A stretch of DNA of 64,000 bases from Gelatoporia subvermispora B. Taxonomy: Eukaryota; Basidiomycota; Agaricomycetes; Polyporales; Gelatoporiaceae. The stretch is from contig KB445799.1 of assembly GCA_000320605.2 (NCBI GenBank), forward strand, positions 1-64,000. The letters are read 5' to 3'. Position 1 is the stretch's first letter; the number at the start of each line of letters is the position of its first letter. Position numbers and translations under genes: made by a program. The notes beneath the pieces are model-generated. The model had not been told where the DNA came from and ran no database searches. It was given only the letters and a program-made list of their open reading frames with translations. This document shows, in pieces, positions 35,081 through 47,375 of this stretch.

Positions 35081-38000
35081 ATGAAGTCTTGTTTCAGATT
35101 TCTGTTAACACCGTGTGGGGGACGTGTTCAAGACGAAGATATTGACGCAGGTGTTTCAAACCTCAAATCTACGGTCGAAACACTACACCAAGTGCTATCC
35201 GATGTTCCTATCCCAGGCCTATCTCAAGCTCTTCAAGTTGCTGCAACGTTACTCGATAGGGTCGCCGTATGTAGCAATGTTGCATCTTATCACAGCGTCC
35301 AGCCTCACTGTGGCAACTCATCGGATACCCCAGAAAATGCGGACAAATGCGAAAGAGAAGAATGATGTCATTGAAAGTATCGATTCTCTCCTTGGCTCAC
35401 TTCAAGCGAGTATCCAGGAGTTCACCCCACAGCTACAAGAGATGAATAGCGCCGAGCGTAAAGAAGCGCGTAAACGGCTGCGTCATTCTATTGCACTACA
35501 AAATCGAGTACAAGGTCTCATTAAGTAAGCGAAGTTGATCAGTGTTTCACGACTGAATGCTGGTTGACATCATGCTTTAACTAGTGCACTGGAAACGATT
35601 CTCGCCTCAGTCAAAAATGTGTCACATCTGCACTGGTACTCAAGATTATGGTATGCCGAGCAAGACGCAGAAGAGCTTCGAAGTATCCAGAGAAAAATCA
35701 CAGGAGCAACGCAACAATTTCAGGTATTGTAGGACGGTCAACCTCTCTACGACTACGCTCATGGGAGTCGATTGTCATAGATCCAGGATAGGATTACGGT
35801 CCAAACGCTTTTAAACGATATCAAGCTACATGCGCAGGAAGCAGTTGCTGCACTGAGAGTAAGATGAGATACTCATCGAAGCAGACAGCTCGTCCTGATG
35901 TATCCTCTTGATAGAGTATCGAACGTGCTCAGGCTGCTCATCAGATGCGCATGCAACAACTGGAATCTAGAGGACGTATCGAACGCAGACAAAGACGCCG
36001 ACACGAGGACGGACAAAGGCCAGCTCATCAGCCCAACGAACGTATTAATCGAGAGCAACGCCATAGCGGTTAGTGTCATACCTCGAGCAATAGTGGCGTA
36101 TTCTCACAAGCTTTCTCTAGATGATCGCGATATCCTAGAGGAACTGCGTCCAGTTGATGCCTCGTATCGATCCTTTCTCAACGACGAAAAAGCGCGATTG
36201 CAGAAGGGTACTCGTGGACGAGTTCTACAAGATATATTCGATTGGATCAAGGATCCTCAGCAAAATCAGCGCATGCACGTTCTGCACGGTCCTGCGGGCA
36301 TGGGAAAATCTGCCATTCTCCATGCGGTAACGAGACAGCTCGATAACGACTGTCTTGGCGCGTCCTTCTTTTTCAATCGTGGAGACAAAGAACTCAGCGA
36401 TGCGCATCGATTATTCCCCACCCTTGTCTACCAGCTGGCGCATATAAGCCAAGAGCTCAAGTCCTTGATCGCGGATGCTACAACTACATACCTTCCCTTG
36501 GGACACTCTCAGGCGATCAACTATCAGGCTCAAAGATTACTTGTGGAGCCCTTACGCAGGCTACGAGCATCACCGCCGCTACTTCTACTCGTTGTCGATG
36601 GAGTTGACGAGTGCGCTGATGTACCAGAGGGAGTAGTCGCGTCAATGCTCCACCTACTCTGTCAAGCAGCGCACCAGATTCCTTTCCTGCGCATATTGGT
36701 GGCAACCCGTCCTGAAAGCCACATCATGGACGCTCTGCGATGTTGCCAACACTCCGGATGCATTGTATTCCGCGATCTGTTACGAGATGACGCCCACCAG
36801 GATATACTCCTCTTCATCAAGGCGGAGCTTCGAAAATGCGCCCCATTCCCTCTGCTGGAACAACGTCCCGATGCGGCAGAGCGGCTGGCATTCTTGTCGG
36901 ATGGCCTGTTCATTTATGCCAGCACGATCGCTCGGTATTTAGTACGTAACAAGTACTATGCGGTCGAGATCTACGATGCACTGCTCCGGTCGCAAGGATC
37001 CATGAAGGACTCAGTGAAGATCCACAACAGGCTCGACATGTTATACATCACGATACTCACCCACGGATTTCGGACTGATGTCGATGATCAACGAAGAATG
37101 ACGCACATTCATGAAGTCCTGACCTGGATTGCGTTGGCGAAGACATACGTCACACCGCGTGATCTTCAGTATGTCGGTATCCCCACCGCTGCGGCTCTTC
37201 ATACTATCGATCGCCTGAGATCAGTGCTACTTGTCGAAGACCCAATCAACATATGTACCCTCATACAACCTTGTCATGCGAGCTTTCCACAGTTCCTACT
37301 CGACAATCGCCGGTGTACCGAACCACTTTATCATGTGGCGAGCGCCTCTGGCCACAATAGCATCGCGGCGTCCCTTCTGGAATTTCTTTCCCGGAATCAC
37401 TCGGACGAGGAATCAGGGAATTCTGCAGGGATCGAAACAATCAGGACATATGCCTTAAGACATTGGGTGACTCATCTACTTGCCTCAGGGGAAGACAAGC
37501 TCTCCCAACTACCTATCCTCGACTCCGTCCGTACACGTATCTTCAGGTCGCTTCTGGACTTTCTCTCTACGGACTGTAGTCACCAAGGCGAGCCGGAGAC
37601 CAATTTTGAAGCCCCAGCGCGCGTGAAACTCTACATCGAGATGTTGTACAGGACACTCCTGGAGGTCAACATCGTCAAGCATTACGGTGCGAATGCAAAT
37701 GATATGGTCCATATCGGCACCATCACTACATGGATCGCCCTGGTGTCGGAGGACTTCACACCGCGAGATCTTCAAATGTTTGGTGTCCCCTTGGCGCTAT
37801 CGTGCGATGTCTTGACTCGCTTAGGTCTAGCTCTATGCTTCGGGCAAGACCAATTGGTTACACCAGAAACTCTGATCAGACCGCGCCACCCGACGCTCAG
37901 CTCATTTCTCCGGGACAAGACAAATGGAACAATCCACATTTCAGAAATACAGGGACATGGTCAAATTGCGAGTTCGCTTATTCGCGTTCTCATTCAAAGC

Positions 38001-38837
38001 TATTCTCGACTTCCACTGGAGGACCTTGTGTCTGACCGACTTCGAAAGTACGCATGCGACAAATGGATATTCCATCTCAGTAATTCCTCCCCCGGGTATC
38101 AGATCGGTACCGACGTTCTTTCAGAAATCGATGAGCTTTACCGGACCGCACTTGAATACACATTCGGTAAACGTGGTGGGCGCACCGATGGAACGGCAAC
38201 CACTACACATATGCATCATGTGCTTTCGTGGGTCGCTTTGTCAGAGGCTTCGTTCTCAATGCACGACCTACATACAGCCGGTATCCCGCAAGAAGCATGT
38301 AACGAGCTCATCAAGCGTCTGGACATTGTGTTCGACTTTGATCCAGGAGCTCATCGAGGGAACAGAATAATACGCTTACGCATGGCTGGCTTCCGTGATT
38401 TTCTGGTCGACGGGGCACGGTGTCGAGACATATCATTGCTGGTGTCGAGGCCACATGGACATGGAGTGATCGCAGCTGGGCTGCTCAACTTGATCAACAA
38501 GCTCTCGGGTGGCCACATGGCAAAATATGCAGAGAAGAACTGGGTTTCCCACTTGTGTCTGTCTCATCCAACACGGGAGCTCTGTCAGTCTCTCCGACGC
38601 TGTCTGGAGAACAACTTGGCTCGACACACGTTACTGTCTTCTGCAGGTCTTTCAGGGCTTTCGCAAGTGAACGAATGGTGCTCGGTACGATCTATCTCGC
38701 AGATGAGTTTACTCCCTACTTGCTGACAAGTCACTAAACAGGGTCAAAACCTCGACGAAGAACTCACTAAGAGCATTGACAATGCCATGAGGGAGCTGGG
38801 TTTCGAGAGTCAGAATTCACGTGCGCGGAAATCATGA
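35081..38837 (+). CDS. NACHT STAND protein with three tandem post-NACHT modules
   Basis: Seven exons join in phase: 35081-35266, 35334-35524, 35585-35723, 35781-35858, 35915-36068, 36121-38684 and 38742-38837 (3408 nt, 1135 aa). Residues 1-190 form a helical bundle (GVSNLKSTVETLHQVLSDVP; SRLWYAEQDAEELRSIQRKI) like the MLKL-NTD/HeLo-like N-terminal domains of agaricomycete NLRs. A very basic linker (RRQRRRHEDGQRP) follows. The NACHT domain has Walker A GPAGMGKS at 306-313, Walker B VVDGVDEC at 407-414 and ATRPESH. After it, instead of WD40, ankyrin or TPR repeats, a ~155-residue module recurs three times at about 548-705, 751-905 and 919-1063. Each has W(I/V)AL followed by (R/H)DL...G(I/V)P, an F..FL(L/V/R)D segment, an xGH/HxxIAxxLL helix and W(V/I)xHL. 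The short last exon ends SQNSRARKS. Confidence 0.9.
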
Positions 38838-39095
38838 GATCTATTCGCTCTCGTGTCTCTGAACTGTAGCTTTTGTTTATCGACCATCTTGTCGTCGGAC
38901 ATGGTTGCACACATGATCTCGTAGGGCTAGTAGTACATAAACATTCGGGAGAGAACCGTACGAATTTTTTTCAAAACATGTATTGTTTTGCGAGCAAATA
39001 CATGGGCCCGCCCGAGAGACTCTTGATCACATCAAAAAATCCTGAGATCGACCTTCCCGGAGATAGCAATGTAATCGAGTCAGAAAGACACTCTT

Positions 39096-40893
39096 CTAGA
39101 GTCTGCGCGTGAGATACGTACCCGTGAGGTTGGACATCTCAAGCAACACACGAGTCCAATCATCGAACCGGACGCGATCGTGGCATGACTGTAAATCAAG
39201 GTCTGGGAACAATACGCAGAGTGTATGAGCAAGTTCCGAGACCGCTTCCTCGCTTAAGACAACGGAGGCCGTATGAAGTGGCCCGCAGACGAGGTTCAAA
39301 ATCTTCAGTTTGTGTGGGGAGAGCTGTTGTGCCTCGTAGAAGGGTTGGGCATCCGGTACACTGATCATAGGCAGTCTGAGTGTTGTGAGATGAGGGAAGA
39401 AGGTGGCAACATCAAAGAGACTCTTTCTTGATGGGCACTCTACAAAAGCTTCCCCACACAGGCCTAAGTGTTGCAAACTTGGCCAAGCCCTGGCGAATGT
39501 GCGCATGTCTTCGTCGGATAAGGTAAGCATCCATATATTGATGTCAAGATGCACTGAATGAAGATCATGGATATCTAAAAGGGGGGAGGCAATGTCGACG
39601 AGCGACTTGACGGCCCTACGAAATGGCGCGTGGACCTCAAGTTTGATTTCGCGGATACCTGGCCCGAGAAGAGTATACAGGCTCCTGAGGCCGTTCTCAT
39701 AGTCTAGGTTGGCATGGAGCTCCTTCTGCACGAGCTCGAAGCTGATTAGGGATGGGATTACCATGACATGAAGGAGCCGATGGACCTCGAAAAGGGGACC
39801 ATCGAACCGAAGATGGGTGAGCTTTGGGAACGTGAAGGTAGATGATCCTAATGTTTTCTTCAGGGCAAGAGACAGCGTCAACTCAGTCAAGCTAGCAAAG
39901 CTTGATAGTGCTTGCAATGTCTGCGGACCCAGGAGTATTGTCCGGGGCTCGTCTCTGGTCGCCCGTCGAGATCTAAACATCACGCTCTCCTTCGGGATGT
40001 CAAGCGTGATCGTCTGTAACTCCGTGGCCTTCGCAGATAGTTGACGAAAGAATTCGTCTAAGCATACCCTCAGGTCATGCTCAAGGCTGTCATCTACGTA
40101 GTCGATGTAGTAGGATAGCTGAATGTCGCGAAGGCAAGGGGGAACAAGCTGCAGCGCCAGGTTTTCATCCGAAGGCGTGGCCTTCCGCCATTCGAGGCTG
40201 ATCAATCCTGGGAACAGGGGCTTTTCCTTGCTTGCCTTAGCCAGAGACGTGATGATGTGGCTGATACTGATACCCTCAGCATCAGGCATGTGGGCATATG
40301 AGATGTGTCGGACTCGTCGAGCATATGTCCGGAATCGTGACAAGTTGCTACGGTGGATCTTCGAGTGGCGCATGAAGAACTTGCGGTCATGGTCAAATCT
40401 TTCCTCACGCCCCCATTTGTGATATGCAACTCACAATTGTCTTGACAGGGTAGAACCCTACCTTCGTATGCTCGACATCCGGCAGGAGCCTTAATAGGGG
40501 TCCCAGGTCGTCAAGCTCCCGCCATAGCATATCCAAAGCGGGATTCATGAATGACTTGCAGACACGCGCAGCCTGGGCCAGCCAGTTCCTCTCGGCAAAT
40601 CGATTGCGGCCATTAAATCCCCAAGTGATATGTGCGTAGTCGAGGATGCCATAGGCAACCTCGTAAACTTGCAGTGCGAAATAGGTCGCTGTATAAGGAA
40701 CGGGGTGTTCTTCAAGAGCAGGTAAAGAGGCATCGCTCCTCGCAGGTGATGTAGATGATGACGAGCATAAATCGGGGGGATTATTGATAGGACTTCGATA
40801 GTTCGGATCGTCTGGATGCAGAACGGAATACGTCTCGAACCACTCGGCGGGTCCAGCCTCTGTGTTAGAGTCGTCAGAAATGTTGTCTGACAT
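39096..40893 (-). CDS. F-box/leucine-rich protein
   Basis: Two minus-strand exons: 40435-40893 and 39096-40379 (1743 nt, 580 aa). I chose the ATG at 40891-40893 (MSDNISDDSNTEAGPAEWF) because upstream in-frame sequence looks like UTR. After a Ser/Pro-rich lead, an F-box-like segment reads AERNWLAQAARVCKSFMNPA then LDMLWRELDDLGPLLRLLP, the usual pattern of fungal F-box proteins (helix, cysteine, 'ALDxLWxxLxxLxPL'). The rest is leucine-rich: LTELTLSLALKKTLG, LTHLRFDGPLFEVHRLL, LHSVHLDINIWMLTLS, LTTLRLPMISVPDAQP. It is probably a substrate receptor of an SCF ubiquitin ligase. The intron (55 bp, GT/AG) uses an AG at 40380-40381; a nearer acceptor would make it too short. Confidence 0.82.
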
Positions 40894-41304
40894 GCTTGAA
40901 GAACGATGGTGGATGGAGGACAAGCTGTGAGTACTCAAGCGGTGACAACGCTCCGAGCGGAGCTCAACCTCGCGCTTCGGGCCTACAAAAGACTGAACTT
41001 CGAAGACCTGGGTCCCGGATACGGCCGGCCCGACGCAGATCGACCGACGACCAAGCGCCTTAAAGCGCTCCGAAGCATCTGGAGGCAGATCCATCGTGGG
41101 GGGCATTTCGCTGCCTGTGTCTTAGAACCACGTATACCGTTTCCAATCGACAGTGTTCCGTCACAATGGGTCAACATCAAGGTGCGTCTTACGGGAGTGG
41201 TTGGGATTTAACTATGTGATCAGGGAAGAAACAAGTCATCGAAAGCTATGTCTACAGAGGTTACGTAGGGGATATATGATACAACAATGAAATAAAAGAG
41301 CAAA

Positions 41305-42631
41305 TTAGAGGAACGGGTGCGCTGTTTGAACCGCCTCATGAGGATGTGCGGAATAATAAGATGGTGGAGCTTCCGTGTACGCGTCATCGTCGTCCGGGCT
41401 TGGTGGCACGACATGCTGTACATGCTGCAGCACGATCTCCCCAGACGGCCCAGCCTGGTCGCTTGACTGCGTTTGACGAGCAGCAGCCTGAGGGATAGAC
41501 AACAGCCCGGCCTCCGCTGCCTTGCTAACAAGCTGGTTGGGGCTAGAAGCTGGTACAGGAAGGACGAGGTTCGCAGTAGAACCGTGACCGACACTACTGT
41601 TTCCTGCAACAAGCGTACCGTTCCCCATGCCGGTGAATGGTGTGGACGCTCTGGATAACATTAGCTGTGGAGTCGATGGTGGGTACGGTGGAAGGCCTGC
41701 GTGGGGTGATGCGGACGGAGGTGGAGGCGTAGCCTGTGCGGTCACTATGTATGGGCTTTCGTTGCTCGAATCCTTCGCTTCTGGAGATAAAAGCATGGTT
41801 GGTTAGTGGCAGACGCTCCCAGCACAAGTGATAGACGTACCATGATCAAGGAGGCCGGCACCTGTGCTGTTGAAGAAGAAGCCCTGGCCTTTGTTGCGTT
41901 TCCAGTAGAAGTATGCCAGGATGACGACAGCCGCAGCTATGACGGCTATTCCCCCGATGACGCCGCCTATGATAGCACCGACGGGTGTCGAAGAACTACT
42001 CGAGTTGACAGCAGCACCGGCTGTTGCCACTGATGACGAAGACGAGGAGGCCGCAGAGGACAAAGAGGATGTTTGACTGGCAGCCGAAGTGGACGAGAGT
42101 TTCGCTGATGTCACAGGAGTATCGGACGAGACCTTTGCTGATGTCGCGGATGCCGACGTTATGGCGGAGCTGACGATGGCTCCAGGGCTGTCTACCTCAA
42201 AATAGTCGATGTAGTATGGTGCCTCCTTGGAACAGGATGTGACATTGACGACTATCTGATGCGTACCGCCGCTGAGAGGCCACGTCTGGAACAGCAGCTG
42301 CCCGTTTTCCTGCTTAGAGACATTTTGCGTCGCGGATCCCCCCAAGTCCCCTCCGTCAATGAAGATGTCCACGACAGATGGCGACCCCGAGAATGGGAAG
42401 AAAGACCCGAAGGCGGTGACCCACGGTCCTTCACTGGTGACTGTGTACTTGGTGAGCAGCGTTCTCACTCGCGCTACACGGGTCCTCACTTTCCACCTCA
42501 AAGACTGCCGTCGACCCAGGCGTGATGGCCGCGCTGAGAGTGCGATTGAAACACCCAGTTTCGTCGTCGATATTCAACCAGTCTCCGGTGTAAGTGACGC
42601 TCGGGTCACGGTCGTCGAAGCGTGTACTCAT
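41305..42631 (-). CDS. mucin-like single-pass membrane protein
   Basis: Three minus-strand exons: 42490-42631, 41841-42440 and 41305-41780 (1218 nt, 405 aa). The product begins MSTRFDDRDPSVTYTGDWLN, continues with a small beta-rich extracellular part (GPWVTAFGSFFPFSG, DIFIDGGDLGGS, GGTHQIVVNVTSC), then a Ser/Thr/Ala-rich stalk. A membrane helix (VGAIIGGVIGGIAVIAAAVV) is followed by the basic stop-transfer KRNKGQG. The cytosolic tail is Pro/Ser-rich and contains EAPPSYYSAHP, a PY-like motif. It belongs to the same broad class as the protein at 28610-30513, with one extracellular domain. A signal peptide is not evident at the chosen start; it may sit in an upstream exon or be absent, as in many relatives. 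Confidence 0.85.
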
Positions 42632-44788
42632 GAGGATGACTTGAGGTCAGAGGAAGAGACAGCGATATAGGAGAACTGAGGAAACATATGCAGAATGCGC
42701 CCCGTCAGGCGTGGCACACGACGCAAGGTCTTGGGCGGAATGTCCGATGCGCAGTGTTTGATCCTCTGAAGCGCTCGTGCCTGGTGAACTTGTCTGACTA
42801 GAGTAAGCGAGTGAAAGGAGGCGATGCCATCCGAAAACGCACTACCTTGTCTACCTTCCATTTTTCTCGTGAAGAACCCGATGAATTCTACGCGTAGAAC
42901 TCGAACACAGAGAACTAGGGAATCCAGTGCTCTCTGGTTACAGGAAGCAGTCCCGGTCAATGCAGCAGCGGTCAAGAGGACCAGACTCCAGAGTCCTATG
43001 GTAACATCAAGGATCGGCGTATCAGCGGCGTTGAAGAGAAAATGTGTAGCCACGCGTTCATCGCCACCGGATGTGCAGATCCATAGACGCCTGCGACGCC
43101 TAACGGTTCGAGCTCGTCGGCTCGCTGATGAACTGAACGACTGATAGTAGAACGAAGCGTATGCAGATGCATGTATTGAATCATTTTTTAAGCCCGTGAG
43201 GCATCCTGGACCGTGGAAGGGCCGGTACCTACCGCGCACTGGAGCTTGGGCTCGGGTGAACGGCACTCGCCTCGCTCCTCCTCTCCAACCTTGCAGCGCA
43301 AAATGATGGGACACAAGGCACTGCACAATGCGTAGAATCTAGACTACACATGTGAGGTCCCTCCAGGGCCAACACGGGTCGTCTCGTCATCTTGCCGGAG
43401 GACAATTCATCGGCGGCTGTGCAGTGAAGCTGAGTACCGCACCAGTTTCTGGTCCCAGCCATCCTATCGTACTTCTTCCCGCGATCCTCAGATTGGTAAT
43501 GTACACGTAGGTGCCTCTGGGTGCTCTGTATCGCAATCGTCTCGGAGCATCGTGGTAGTTCTAAGCGGAAGGACGGCTAAGCCGCTAAACCAATGAGGGG
43601 TGCCCGGGCGACAGATCGGTGGGCCATGCGATTAGGACCCTTGGTGGAACATATGTCGAATAGAAGACTTTCGATGAGTCGAGAGAGAGGCGGAGACGAA
43701 GATGTATCTGCAACCTCGTGGTGGTCAAAGGTCAAGACGACGCTCGACGAGCTAGGAAGCGCCCGCCGCTAGGTGAAGGCCAAGGTCGTCATCCTACTAG
43801 TTCTTGCTCTCGACGTCCCCAATGGAGCTAACTCAAGGATTATTCTACTCTTTGCTCTGCTCAAATGAGGCTGCACTCTCTGCCTGCTAGAAATGTCTAC
43901 CGCGTTGATGAACGTCCCCCCCCAACGCCGAACACTTTGTTGCGCGGGAATCGGATTTAAGCTACCACCTAGCGAGAACTAGGGTTCTTCGGGCCAAATT
44001 CTGTATGTACTAATTCTGCACGGCCTCAATTTTATTGACAGAAAAGGGTGATGTGCGTACATGGCTGACAAGGCCTGGTTGCTCTCGGCGACATGTGAAC
44101 GCCCGCGAGCACATAAATATCCAGTTATCGTTCCTTCCTCATTATCAGAAGCCCGAACACGCATGGACACTCTGATCAACCAGGTGCTGCCTCTCTCACA
44201 GAGGATTCGCCAGAAAGATATCCAGAGACCAGAGGTGGTTCCTATATGGTGTCGAGGAAGGTCCTGGCACTTCATGATGATCCCGACACTCTACTGAATG
44301 GAACGACGGCTTTATCATTGATGGCATGAACGTTACGCTTTAGTTTTGAACTGCTCTGGAAGTCTCGGATCCTCCGTCTGCCTGTTGAGCGGTTCTCCTA
44401 TCGGACTCCACCCTTACGCATTTTTTTATACAATCTGCCCCTGATGTGCTGCAGCGAGCTATCAGCGGCCCTGCGACAACAGTCAGGCCGGTCATATCAT
44501 TGTCTCTTCGCACCTTCATGTTTTCACACAACCAAGACTAGCAAATTCTACGCCACCATGGTCCTGCAGATCTCGTTTGACACGTGTCCTCACCTCGATG
44601 TGCACCGGACAGAATGTCTACAAATGCGTCCCTTGCCAAGCCAATTCCTATATGGACCGCATGGTCCCCGGTGTGCTATTCTGGGGCAGACGTTGACTCG
44701 GTACTTAAGAGGACCGAAACAGCCTCGAAATCTCAAGGAGACGATACCGACGTCAATCTCGCCAGCGCGCCACAGCGCGGAAGCATAC
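42632..44788. other. intergenic region, one long uncharacterised frame
   Basis: A minus-strand frame of 232 codons (42628-43326) lies directly upstream of the membrane-protein start and could be 5' UTR or an unspliced upstream exon. It has an Arg-rich patch and a hydrophobic stretch (LWSLVLLTAAALTGTA) but no family match, and I do not call it as a gene. The rest, to the nuclease start, has only short random-looking frames. The divergent promoters of the membrane-protein gene and the nuclease gene lie here. Confidence 0.4.
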
Positions 44789-46490
44789 ATGGCGTTGCCC
44801 ACAGTACTAGCCTTCATGCTCCTTGTGTCCCGCATTTCAGCATGGGGAAACCTTGGGCATGAGACCATTGGGTATGTGTCGTAGAGTCAAGTCGTCGATC
44901 ATGAGTACTGACTTGTGCACATCTCAGATTCGTTGCACAGGAGGTTAGCATTCGATGATCCCACAGACCATATTCACATGCATAACCATGCTACTCCCGG
45001 ACCTAGTTCCTTGCCCCCAATGCCCTTGCGTTCGTGCAAACCACTCTCGGATCTCAATACAACTTCTCTTTGGGTCCAGCTGCCACGGTGAGAAATGTGG
45101 AGCGAGCTTCTGTCCGATAGGCTGACGCGACTGCTGCTTAGTGGGCCGACCAAGTCAAGTCAGAACCCGAGTTCAAATGGTCCGCTAATTTGCACTTTGT
45201 AGACGCTGAAGGTAGGCACACTCTACTCACTGAACGCTACTCTGTCTGAGGACCTCATGTCTGGTCTAGACTCACCTATGACGGGCGAGTGCTCCGTCGA
45301 AGAACAACGCGACTGTGGCGATCAGCAATGCATTCGTGCGTGTCTGTCTTCTGTCATGGGCAGCCAATGCAGCTGAGGCATCTCGTACAGTGGCGGCGAT
45401 TGCTAATTACACAGTCCGGGTCACCGATCAAACTTTGAATGCAGAGCAGATCCAAGAGGCTCTCAAATTCATCGGTGAGCGCTAGATGATTCGTCCTATA
45501 ACGTGAGGTGATTCTATCTCGTCTGTGTAGATCATGTACGTCAATGTCAATATATACCACGTACTTCTGCACACGTGCTCATGAATGCATCGTAGTTCCT
45601 CGGGGATATCGGACAGCCACTGCATGTCGAGGTACACATTATTCTCTCGAGTAGTCGGGTCCTAGTGCTGAGCGGAGATCCACCAGGCTGTGGCCGAAGG
45701 GGGGAATGAGATCTCAGCTATTTGCTTAAATAAGACAACCAACCTACATGCCGTGCGTCATCCACTTCAGGGAGTCAGCTGGCTTTGTGACTGAGCCGCC
45801 AAATTGTTCTGACAGTCTTGGGGTACGCACTTCATTATTCAAGATATGCTTTCTTCTCAGATTCCCGCAACGGAACTCAGACACGGGAATGGTCACTCAG
45901 AACATCGATCTATCTCATGGTGGCACTCCGGAAACCTATGCTGCGGACCTCGTTCAGCAGATCAAAGTAATACATCCGGGCTGTTTATAATCAGAACGTT
46001 GAGGGTGACCACCTTTTGTAGAATGGATCTTTTTTGGCCTTGACCGAAGATTGGCTGAGTTGCTCCTCCATCACTGAGCCGGTTTTCAATAAACGCGCCC
46101 CTGGAGCACAACTCGAGCACGAGATTGCGCGCCTGCTTCATGCACGCCAGGACGATACAATTACGCCCCTCGAATGTCCCTTGGTGTGGGCCAGAGAGTC
46201 GAACGCCTTTGATTGTGTGAGTAGCTTTCACTTCTACCTGACCGTGGCGAAGTGCTCCCTAAACGTTGCCCACATCTAGACGGTCGTGTTTGATTTCACG
46301 TCGGGCGAGGATCTTTGTGTAGGGGCATATTTTGATAGTGCCGTCCCCGTTGTATGTTGCACGTCTTCATATCCGCGCAACCTCTGATCCTAGTTTATGT
46401 TCTTAGATCGACCTTCAGCTTGCCAAGCAAGGGTTCCGCCTCGCAGCCTGGCTCAACGTGATTTTCGACGGCGCTACGAGTCTCCCTTGA
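44789..46490 (+). CDS. secreted S1/P1-type nuclease, 14 exons
   Basis: Exons: 44789-44871, 44928-44943, 45007-45087, 45142-45211, 45270-45335, 45391-45474, 45531-45535, 45596-45631, 45687-45752, 45816-45822, 45881-45966, 46022-46216, 46280-46351, 46407-46490 (951 nt, 316 aa). All phases agree. A signal peptide (MALPTVLAFMLLVSRISA) precedes mature WGNLGHETIGF, the zinc-coordinating N-terminal Trp and first His of S1/P1 nucleases. Other ligand regions are WADQVKSEPEFKWS, NLHFVDAEDSP, DHFLGDIGQPLHVE and NLHASWDTGM. Disulfide-type cysteines appear in GECSVEEQRDCGDQQCI, and the end reads ECPLVWARESNAFDC then FRLAAWLNVIFDG. The family degrades single-stranded DNA and RNA with three zinc ions, usually outside the cell for phosphate and nucleotide scavenging. 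Exons 7 (5 nt) and 10 (7 nt) are microexons, inferred because they restore DH-F and HA-SWD-TGM. Confidence 0.9.
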
Positions 46491-47375
46491 AATGCCTCGA
46501 GGGCACGACTTTCCGAATACGATCCTACAGTGCGAGAACGTACATCTTACCGGGTCTTCTCTACTTGTGCAGTCAGTATGCCCTTAAGATCCGAAAAATG
46601 ATGTGGTGTCATTCATGATGTCTAGGACGCTGCGAGCCAGGCTGCAATCTCGATCAGGATCCCTAACATGGTTGCGTGACTCATGGTGCTGCGCTAGATA
46701 GTGTGGTCCTTCGTAGAGTGAACACGTAGATGAATGTCAGCAGTGTCACCAGAAAGAGTGTCTATAGGGAATGCTCCTGATACTGGTGCGTTGTCGGGTG
46801 TAAGAAGTCCTCTTGACATGCGTGGATGGATATTGATTTCATGTCTACACTCGTTGCTCAAGACGCCGAGAAGTCGACACGTTGACGCCTACGACTCTCG
46901 CTGACGTTGCGAGCGGCTGCATTCCTTGAGCGCTTCCTCCCTCACATCATACCGTGAGTGCTCGCGCTAGCGGTCGCTGGCACACCTCCTCCCGTCCAGT
47001 ACATGAAGTCTTCACACTACTTACAAGTGGTATGAGGATCCCACTGCAATGGCCCTACATCACAAGGCACGCGATGTTGAGTGCATAGTGGCCTTCTACC
47101 GCTGTACTGTTGACATCCAAGAAGCATTTCCGGCGCCCACCATTGCAAAGATCCCTCACGAGTTAAATGCTGGCAGACAAGCGAAATTGTGCCATCTTGA
47201 TGAACAGTTCCCCGGCATCGGAGTTCATGTCGAGATCTGATGACTTCCGGTTGTCAGCTGCGGCTGGGCTATCACTTTACTTAAACCCGAAACGTGATTG
47301 CTCGTCCGCAGGCGCCCTCAAATACTCAGGAGACAGTCATTGACAAGACGGGTTTGCTCGTTCGGACCTCGAACC
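46491..47375. other. intergenic spacer
   Basis: It lies between the nuclease and the first AAA ATPase. A 63-residue frame (47049-47240, VECIVAFYRCTVDIQEAF...) is the most protein-like piece but matches nothing I recognise. Confidence 0.45.
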
